Part shown: piece by piece, positions 10,261 through 18,500 of the stretch
Layout of the letters: every line of letters begins with the position of its first letter
Position numbering within the stretch: the stretch's first letter is position 1
From: Saccoglossus kowalevskii
Lineage: Eukaryota > Hemichordata > Enteropneusta > Harrimaniidae
NCBI RefSeq assembly: GCF_000003605.2
Contig: NW_003150757.1
Coordinates: 380,611-405,274 of the forward strand
Direction of reading: 5' to 3'
Length of the DNA stretch: 24,664 nt
The notes under the pieces: generated by a model
Database searches by the model: none
Seen by the model: the letters and a program-made list of their open reading frames with translations, nothing else
Told to the model about the DNA's origin: nothing
Position numbers and translations under genes: made by a program

Positions 10261-10518
10261 AAAAATGCTGCTATTCTGGCATTTTAATAACAAATATTTG
10301 TAAAAAAATATTTATCGAGCCCAAAGTGATGCTGGGTTACCACTGATTATCAAGTTGGAATTAATTAAAATTAATTCTAGGTTGGTGTGGTGGACACCAT
10401 ATCTGCTGCTTACAAAATTGGTTTTCTAATTGTATTAGAAACACAAGAAAGTGTGTGTGTACTAACCAGGAAGTTTTTAGGATACTTACTGGATTAAATC
10501 GTATTGATTTTAGCTTAA
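10261..10518. repeat. 258-bp direct repeat, copy 1 (left of gap)
   Basis: By reading, this is identical base for base to 11607-11864. It ends in TTAA and is followed by a GC-rich sequence absent from the other copy. Perfect identity at both edges of an N gap points to two unmerged contig ends, perhaps from two haplotypes. Confidence 0.95.
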
Positions 10519-10651
10519 GGGAAGAGTAGGAAATCAAACGGGCGGTGCACCGCGGTCATTACCGCGGTGGTGGTGGGTACTCGCCGGTCGACCGCATTTT
10601 ATGCAAATTTATGCATAGATTCCATGACCCCGGTTTACCGCGGTCGTGTGT
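10519..10651. other. GC-rich palindromic scrap beside the gap
   Basis: The base composition is unlike the surroundings. It contains three ACCGCGGT palindromes (10549-10556, 10561-10568, 10637-10644), a 12-nt palindrome GCGGTGCACCGC (10542-10553) and further CCGG/CGCG words. It breaks from the flanking sequence exactly after TTAA. It could be the end of a mobile element present in one allele. No coding signal is seen. Confidence 0.5.
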
Positions 10652-11606
10652 NNNNNNNNNNNNNNNNNNNNNNNNNNNNNNNNNNNNNNNNNNNNNNNNN
10701 NNNNNNNNNNNNNNNNNNNNNNNNNNNNNNNNNNNNNNNNNNNNNNNNNNNNNNNNNNNNNNNNNNNNNNNNNNNNNNNNNNNNNNNNNNNNNNNNNNNN
10801 NNNNNNNNNNNNNNNNNNNNNNNNNNNNNNNNNNNNNNNNNNNNNNNNNNNNNNNNNNNNNNNNNNNNNNNNNNNNNNNNNNNNNNNNNNNNNNNNNNNN
10901 NNNNNNNNNNNNNNNNNNNNNNNNNNNNNNNNNNNNNNNNNNNNNNNNNNNNNNNNNNNNNNNNNNNNNNNNNNNNNNNNNNNNNNNNNNNNNNNNNNNN
11001 NNNNNNNNNNNNNNNNNNNNNNNNNNNNNNNNNNNNNNNNNNNNNNNNNNNNNNNNNNNNNNNNNNNNNNNNNNNNNNNNNNNNNNNNNNNNNNNNNNNN
11101 NNNNNNNNNNNNNNNNNNNNNNNNNNNNNNNNNNNNNNNNNNNNNNNNNNNNNNNNNNNNNNNNNNNNNNNNNNNNNNNNNNNNNNNNNNNNNNNNNNNN
11201 NNNNNNNNNNNNNNNNNNNNNNNNNNNNNNNNNNNNNNNNNNNNNNNNNNNNNNNNNNNNNNNNNNNNNNNNNNNNNNNNNNNNNNNNNNNNNNNNNNNN
11301 NNNNNNNNNNNNNNNNNNNNNNNNNNNNNNNNNNNNNNNNNNNNNNNNNNNNNNNNNNNNNNNNNNNNNNNNNNNNNNNNNNNNNNNNNNNNNNNNNNNN
11401 NNNNNNNNNNNNNNNNNNNNNNNNNNNNNNNNNNNNNNNNNNNNNNNNNNNNNNNNNNNNNNNNNNNNNNNNNNNNNNNNNNNNNNNNNNNNNNNNNNNN
11501 NNNNNNNNNNNNNNNNNNNNNNNNNNNNNNNNNNNNNNNNNNNNNNNNNNNNNNNNNNNNNNNNNNNNNNNNNNNNNNNNNNNNNNNNNNNNNNNNNNNN
11601 NNNNNN
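10652..11606. other. Assembly gap (955 N)
   Basis: Unsequenced. Open reading frames drawn across it are meaningless. Its length may be only an estimate, because both edges carry the same sequence. Confidence 1.
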
Positions 11607-11864
11607 AAAAATGCTGCTATTCTGGCATTTTAATAACAAATATTTGTAAAAAAATATTTATCGAGCCCAAAGTGATGCTGGGTTACCACTGATTATCAAG
11701 TTGGAATTAATTAAAATTAATTCTAGGTTGGTGTGGTGGACACCATATCTGCTGCTTACAAAATTGGTTTTCTAATTGTATTAGAAACACAAGAAAGTGT
11801 GTGTGTACTAACCAGGAAGTTTTTAGGATACTTACTGGATTAAATCGTATTGATTTTAGCTTAA
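11607..11864. repeat. 258-bp direct repeat, copy 2 (right of gap)
   Basis: Identical to 10261-10518, beginning at the last N. After TTAA it continues into ordinary AT-rich DNA (TACAGAATTG), so this copy may represent the allele without the GC-rich insert. Confidence 0.95.
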
Positions 11865-12377
11865 TACAGAATTGTGTGCATTGTCCCATGTCAATTTTTT
11901 TATAAACTTTTTAAAACTACTGTTTTCTCTATTTTGTACATATGTTCCTTGGGTGGACCTCTATGATATTTGATCATTTTGTGACAATATCTTCAATTCT
12001 CTATTCTTAGTGAATATTATTGTTAAAAGTACAGAACATTATCAACTTTGTTTTTGGGAAGACAGTGGGGCTATTTCAACCATTAGGTCACTTGTTTTTC
12101 AAATGACTTTTTGAAAACTACTAACTCTATTGCTCTTACACTTAGTACCTGTTGGGTTTCAGTGCGCAACATTTGGCGGCACATACCTATACAGCCATAA
12201 AGTTAAAGGGGGGGGGGGGGTTGTTGTTCCTGTATGTTTAATTGTGCGGATTTCACAGATTATAATTGTTTGTTGTAGAGGTATGCTTTTGTTTTCCTGA
12301 AATTGGTAATACATTACAGTAAATTGAAACCTGAAGTATTTGAGTCAAGTTCCAGTGTTAACTTTGCAGTAATTTTT
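11865..12377. other. Intergenic DNA with a stray array unit
   Basis: No gene is seen. Positions 11945-12010 are the reverse complement of a degenerate unit of the 5726-6394 array (GGTGGACCTCT, then TTTGATCATTTTGTGA, then ATATCTTCAATTCTCT). A G run lies at 12209-12220. Confidence 0.5.
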
Positions 12378-12410
12378 GACTCCCGTGTGCGAAGCACAAA
12401 AGAGGGAGTC
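12378..12410 (+). repeat. Hairpin GACTCCC / GGGAGTC
   Basis: A perfect 7-bp stem with a 19-nt loop at the head of the array. The outer part of its left arm is also the inverted repeat shared with the far end at 13830. Confidence 0.8.
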
Positions 12411-12423
12411 TTTGCAGTTACCC

Positions 12424-12447
12424 TGTCTGTATGTATGTATGTATGTC
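12424..12447. repeat. TGTA tetranucleotide microsatellite
   Basis: Reads TGTC, TGTA x4, TGTC. It lies between the hairpin and the first core unit of the array. Confidence 0.85.
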
Positions 12448-13830
12448 ACTTTTTTTGTTCCACCGTTATCTCAAGAACCACTAATCAAATTTTGGTGAAA
12501 CTTGGTACATAGATGCTCTGGGATAATGCGCAAAGTTAGGTTTTGGTAAAACCATGAATATTAATTACCTAATTTGCATGGTAATTAGCTGATTTTTAGC
12601 TGTTCCACTGATATTTGAAGAACCACTCATTGGATTTTGGTGAAACTTGGCACATGGGTGCCCAGAACTAATGCGCAGATTTGATTAGTTTTGGGTATAA
12701 ATCTATGAATATTAATTACTTAATTTGCATGATAATTAACTGATTTTAAGCTGTTCTATAACTGTTCCACTGATATTTGAAGAACCACTCATTGGATTTT
12801 GATGAAACTTGGCACATGGATGCTCTGAACTAATGCGCAGATTTTATTAGTTTTGGGTAAAAATCTGTTTATATTAATTACCTAATTTGCATAATGATTA
12901 ATCAATTTTCGGCTTTTCCACTGATATCTCAAGTACTAATCATAACATATCAATAAAAATTGGTACATAGATGTCATATGACACTGCACAGACCTGATAG
13001 TTTTTAGGGTAATATCAGTACATATTAATTACTTAATTTGCATAATTAATTTTCAGCTTTTGATATTTCAAGTAGTAATGATCACGTTTCAATGAAACTT
13101 GGTATATAGTTACTGGAGGACTGTGCAGAGACCTAATTAGTTTTTGGGGAAATATTTGTGCATATTAATCACCTTATTAGCATAATTAGTTAATTTTCAG
13201 CTTTTCACCTGATATCTCAAGTACTAATCATCACATTTCAATGAGACTTGCGACATAGATCTAGGAATATGCAGAGACCTGATTAATTTTCAGATAAATT
13301 ACTATTAATTACCTAATTTACATAATTAGTTATTTTTTTGCGGTTCTATGGCTGTTGCACTGATGTCTAAAAAAAAACACTCAATGGATTTTAATGAAAC
13401 TTTTAAAGAGTACCCATCACATTTCAATGAACCTAGGACTATACACCATATTAGTTTTTGGTAAATATTTATGCTTCTTAATCACCTAATTAACATAATT
13501 AATACTGATATCTCAAGTATTGATCATCACATTTGAATAAAACTTGGTACATAAATGCTCTAGGACAATAGACAGGCCTGATTAATTTTGGGTTAAAATC
13601 TGTTCATATTAATTTTCTGATTAGCATAATAATTAATAATTTTTTGGTTCTAATCACATTTCAATGAAACTTGGTACATTGTGCAGACCTTATTAGTTTT
13701 ACACCTAAATCTGTTCATATTAGTTACCTTATTTGCATTATTAGTTTTCTGCGTTTCCATCAATATCTCAAGTTCAAGTAATTTTGAATTATTTTTTATT
13801 GTGTCTCCAATACTCTCAGCAAACGGGAGT

Positions 13831-14079
13831 TCTTTCTAAGCTTCCTTTGATTAAGACATCATTTTCCTTGTACTGAATATTAAAAACACAAAACATATTA
13901 GCTACTGTTAGAAGTTATAAATTAACGTTGATAATTAACCTGTGGGGGCTAAGTGAATTTGATGTGTTGTTTAAAATTAATTAATCTAATATTATAACTT
14001 TATATAGAGCGAAGCTACTTAAATGAAACCAGAGACACAAACAAATATACTAAATTTGTACAACCCAATCATGCTTTTT
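13831..14079. other. Spacer between two tandem arrays
   Basis: AT-rich sequence with no gene, promoter or RNA signal that I can support. Confidence 0.6.
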
Positions 14080-14639
14080 AGTCCCTGTTCAGAAGCAGTG
14101 TGATGTGAATGTGGTTCTCGTGCCATATCTCTGACTTGCTTTGACTGATTTCGTTCAAATTTTCAATATTCATTATACATCATGTCATAGATATACAGAT
14201 ATATTGGTTTGACGTTCCTATTCAAAATCATCAAATATCAAGCGTTTCTGGCATTTACCGGTATGGATGGATTTCGTTCAAACTTATAACATACATTAGA
14301 CATTACGGGCTCCTAATGCACGTCATTTTATTTTTCAGATCGGATTCAAAATGGCTGACTGGTGGCTATTTTGTTTTAATGATTGGGCTTCCAGAGCCAT
14401 ATCTCCGACATGCTTCGACTGATTATGTTCAAATTTTATATATTCGTTATACACCATGTTATAGATATATACATGTATTCAAAATGGCTGATTTTGTTTT
14501 AATTAATGCTGTTCCAGAGCAATATCTCTCAATATGGACAAGTACAATGTTAAAAAATCATATTCCTGACATGGTTATATTCCAGCTATATTACTATGAA
14601 CAAAACTATATATCTTAAATTTGATAACTAACGGGGACT
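14080..14639 (-). mobile_element. Second tandem array bounded by inverted repeats
   Basis: AGTCCCTGTT (14080-14089) pairs 9 of 10 with AACGGGGACT (14630-14639). Between them lie about four degenerate units of 115-150 bp, recognised by 'CCATATCTC.GAC', 'GACTGATTTCGTTCAAA', 'CATTATACATCATG.CATAGATATA' and 'TTCAAAATGGCTGA' words, with anchors near 14147, 14270, 14421 and 14538. The perfect palindrome GCCATGCATGGC lies just outside at 14642-14653. The open frame at 14316-14618 is only repeat sequence. The layout parallels 12378-13830, but the units are of another family. Confidence 0.45.
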
Positions 14640-14641
14640 GT

Positions 14642-14653
14642 GCCATGCATGGC
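14642..14653. repeat. 12-nt palindrome GCCATGCATGGC
   Basis: A perfect palindrome three bases beyond the right inverted repeat of the second array. It may be that element's hairpin. Confidence 0.7.
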
Positions 14654-15045
14654 TTGTTAAAAAAAGATTTGTGATGTATAATAATTTCCATGGTAAATAA
14701 GTTGTATCATTTACTCCCCCCCCCCTCTTATCATTACATGTAAATTAGTATCATCACAAATATACACAAAAAATCACTTGTATAATACTTCCAATAATGG
14801 GCTGGGTAGGGGTGTATATTTCTTTCTTCGACGCGGTCTACTGCTACCCCCCCCCCCCCAAGTTACACGGCGTCTGGCGCCTGTCTGCGGGTATGCATGG
14901 TGAAGTGCGGACGCGCAAAGATAGGGTTGGAGAATTTTGCATAAGAATGACTCCACGATTTTCCGCCTTCCATCCCAATGCGTGACATTGTTACGTTTAC
15001 GCTCGGTGCAATGTTATGACTGTGCTGTGGTGTCGCAGGTGAGAC
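14654..15045 (+). promoter_or_regulatory. Upstream region of the GALNT7-like gene
   Basis: It carries two C runs (about 14716-14725 and 14849-14859), then becomes richer in CG dinucleotides from about 14830 to the ATG, as expected near a promoter and 5' UTR. No TATA box or defined factor site could be assigned. Confidence 0.4.
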
Positions 15046-15180
15046 ATGGTTCGATTTAGACCACGTCGATTCGTGGTGTCTGGAACACTCGTAGTATGTG
15101 CGTTGTTAATGCTCAGGTCGATTTTGTTAGTTGGCGAAGTTAAGCCAGAAGAAATCGGTCATCGATACGACAGATTACAG
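15046..15180 (+). CDS. GALNT7: GALNT7 exon 1: cytosolic tail, membrane anchor
   Basis: Residues 1-45. MVRFRPRRF is followed by about 20 hydrophobic residues. Donor CAG/GTAAAG, phase 0. Confidence 0.9.
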
Positions 15181-15530
15181 GTAAAGTCATTGAATACGCA
15201 CACTGGCTTGAAGTGGCCAGTGTGCGGCGATGTTCAAAATGGCGACCTTCGCAACATTTCAATATAAATAATGTACATTTCATGTTGCTTTTCATGTGGC
15301 GATACTCGTTTTCACACTTATTGCTGCGCATGTTATACACATGCACATAGAACTGATTCGGACAAAACACATGGGAATGTAAATGGTAGAATAGCAGACA
15401 TTCGTATATTCATGACCTAGTGTTCTGGTTGACCCCTATTATTTGTCAGTGTATGTGCGATGCGTGAGACCACAAAAAAGGTGGAATTGCTGCAATGCAC
15501 TGGGAAAAAAAACTCACAAGACCATCTATT

Positions 15531-15573
<43 letters not shown>

Positions 15574-18500
15574 TGGGGGATGATCGGGTGGCTATTCTAT
15601 TCTATTCTATTCTATTCTATGACACGTCATCTTTACTTTCCTCTGCCCTCTAGAAACAGCTGTCTCCGAGCTTCGACATCAAACTCGTGAAACCAGGTTC
15701 CGTGTCTCTGGGAAACGTCTTCAAGTCCAGAGTCTTGGGGAACTACGAGAACCTGCCGCCTTCGCAGGAGGGGAGAACAGGCCCGGGGGAGTATGCAAAG
15801 GCGGTGAAAACCACCCCTGATGAACAGAAACAAGTAGATCGTTCCATCAACGAGTATGGATTCAATCAGTACGTCAGTGATAAGATATCTCTGGACAGAA
15901 CCATAAAGGACTTGAGGGAAGAACAGTGAGTAATGATAATAATTAGGGGTTCCCAATTTTGGTAAGTGGGGATAGTGTTGTGGTTGAAAAGTATAATGTA
16001 AAAGAATTGCTACAATTGTGATCACCAGGTGTGTGCGAGTATTTTTAGTAAACCAATTCTCTCTTTTCACTTCTTATTTAACACATACTATCTCTCGGAG
16101 TAACAAATGCAGACATTAAAATAACCCTTGTCAGTTATTTTTTTAAACATATACAGTGTTCACACTAGAAAAGGTTACTCCGGCGTAAATTTCGCCCGGT
16201 ACGGTGTTCACATTTGTTTTTTAACCCCCTGCTTTACGCCGCCCACGTAACTTAGGCCGACCATGGAGCTAAAATCTTATTTTAGCTCCATGGGCCGACG
16301 TAAAGATGTGTAAAGCTGTAATAGCTGTAACTTTCATCTTTTTTGTCTCTGACTTTTATTTTTAATTTAAATCACTTGGAAGTTTGGAATGTTGGCACCC
16401 TGGTCTCCACGGGGCGCCATCTAATTGAAATTCAGTTTTGTCAAGCGAACCTCAGGAATTACGGTACAAGATGACAACTTTGAATTTGATACGCTATTTT
16501 CTCGAATGACTTGTTTATTTGCGTATATGTTAGGTGTAAATATTGGCATTACCCAGAATCCTTGCCCGCCGTTGGAGTCATCATTGTCTTCCATAACGAA
16601 GGATGGTCAACGTTGCTAAGAACTGTGCACAGTTTGTTCAATAGGACGCCACCAACGTTACTTCACGAAGTTGTTCTGGTGGATGACTTCAGTAACAAAG
16701 GTAAGATCTGTTTGATACAGAAGCACCACAATTCGCTCAGCATGATATGAAGACACCCCCCACCAAACCAGAAAATCCGATCAATGAGCACGCTGGCTCA
16801 ATAAATACTATTGACCAGACCAACACTTAAAGCGCGGTGGTTGTCGCGCTGCACATGTGCGACATTTGTGTTGATAAACATTGATTTTCCCACAATCCAA
16901 TGCGTCGATACCTTCCAATCACCTAAAAAGTATCTAATTGAAGCTTGGAAATGTCTCAATTTGTACTCGTTGATCTGCGCAACAGTCAAAGTCGCCATCT
17001 TTGTTTATAATAGACCCATATATCTCGCGCATGCGTGGCGCGACGACTACTGCCCTTTAAACTCCACCTCAAAACAATCTGCATGTAAGGGAAGAATATT
17101 AATTTAAAATTGATTCACTTCTCTTTCACAGAGCACTTACGTGAAAGATTAGAAGAATACGTAAAAGAGCCGCGTTTTCTTGGTAAAATAAAACTTGTTC
17201 GCAACGCAAAACGCGAAGGTCTGATCCGTACACGTACGGTGGGCGCGATACATTCAACAGCCGATGTCCTAGTATGGCTCGACGCACACTGTGAAGTTGG
17301 AATCAACTGGTTACCCCCGCTGTTGTCGCCTATTGCTCAGAATAGGTAAGTACGTAACTTGACGTACGTACGTAATAAAAGAAACTCTGCAAGTGTATTT
17401 CCGTGCAATTGAGACGCCACAAGATGTTAACTATTCAGTCACAATCTGTTTATTCACAGGACGACCGTAACTGTCCCAATTATCGATGTCATCGACAATA
17501 TGGACTACACAATGAGGTCACAGGGCTCGGGAGAGCTATCCCGAGGTGGATTTGATTGGAGTTTATATTGGAAGCATCTGCCAATGAGCAAGGAGGAAAC
17601 AAGAAAACGAAGCCTTTCCAGTGAGCCATATCGGTAATTTTGTAAATACAGTATAATTGGCACACAAATGTAAAATATACACTAATTGTAAAGTAGCTAA
17701 TTCGGTTATGGTCAAAAGTTCAACTTTACGTCATTTGTAGGTCACCTGCTATGGCTGGCGGGTTGTTTGCAATGGCAAGGGATTACTTCTTCGAACTCGG
17801 CGCTTACGATCCTGGCCTGGAAGTCTGGGGAGGTGAAAATTTCGAACTTTCCTTCAAGGTAGTTTTTTTTTATTAATAATTGTCTCACAAAAAGTTGCTT
17901 TGAAAGAGTTGTATCGCCGGCAGCTGTTATTGTGTGAGCAGTTTACTATACTGTCAATATAGTAGATAGAACATTATGCAACGAATTTCCTAATCTAATT
18001 ATATTTCCTTCGCAAAATAGATTTGGCAATGTGGTGGATCCATGCTGTGGGTGCCGTGTTCACATGTAGGGCACGTCTATCGTATACTTGGTAAAGTTCC
18101 CTACCGTGCTCCCAATGCCACTATGACGCAGTGGTCGCTCAGGGTAAGAGTTGTCATCGCTGTATTTCAGTTGTAATAAGTGTACTAATATATCCGAGCT
18201 CTCGTAAATGTTGGTGCTAAATTTTTGCTAATTTTTATGCATTTTTCTATAATTTGTTTAATTTTGGACCAGATAAACATAATTATACATATATTAATCA
18301 ACATTTTAAACAATATATAGAAACAAATACACTGGTTTATTTTGTGAATGTGACAAAGATTGACATCGGCGGTCTAAGTTCAGTGACTGTAATATTTTAT
18401 CCTGATTATAGAATTACAGACGTGTTGTCGAAGTGTGGATGGACGACTATAAAGAATTCTTTTATCGCAGTAAACCCGAATCTCAACTTTTACATTTTGG

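Larger units (their letters stand above)
12378..13830 (+). mobile_element. Hairpin-headed tandem array bounded by inverted repeats (pearl/HINE-like?)
   Basis: The left end ACTCCCGTGTGC (12379-12390) matches, 11 of 12, the reverse complement of the right end GCAAACGGGAGT (13819-13830). Immediately inside the left end is a hairpin, GACTCCC (12378-12384) with GGGAGTC (12404-12410), then a TGTA microsatellite (12424-12447). About ten degenerate units of 120-165 bp follow. Each carries a 'GATATCTCAAG' word, then 'TTTCAATGAAACTTGGTACA', 'TGATTAGTTTTGGGTAAA' and 'ATTAATTACCTAATTTGCAT'. Unit starts fall near 12464, 12607, 12770, 12921, 13061, 13210, 13361, 13505 and 13756, with partial units near 13409 and 13650. 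No transposase is present. Hairpin, microsatellite and core tandem repeats inside short inverted ends recall the pearl or HINE elements related to Helentrons; that is inference. Confidence 0.55.

Noticed and set aside
10545-11692. Several open frames of about 330-360 residues across the gap
   Set aside because: They consist almost wholly of N; no stop codon can occur in unknown bases.
10261-11864. The 258-bp direct repeats as LTRs of a retrotransposon
   Set aside because: They lack TG..CA ends, the second copy starts precisely at the gap edge, no primer-binding site follows the first copy, and the sequences after the two copies differ in the way unmerged contigs would.
14316-14618. 100-residue open frame as a gene
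   Set aside because: It lies wholly in the degenerate array and is made of its repeated words.
12378-14640. CRISPR-like array
   Set aside because: Units are 115-165 bp and diverge throughout, with no short constant repeat and unique spacers; the genome is animal.
15633-16070. 145-residue minus-strand open frame
   Set aside because: Antisense shadow of GALNT7 exon 2, whose plus-strand reading is clearly conserved.
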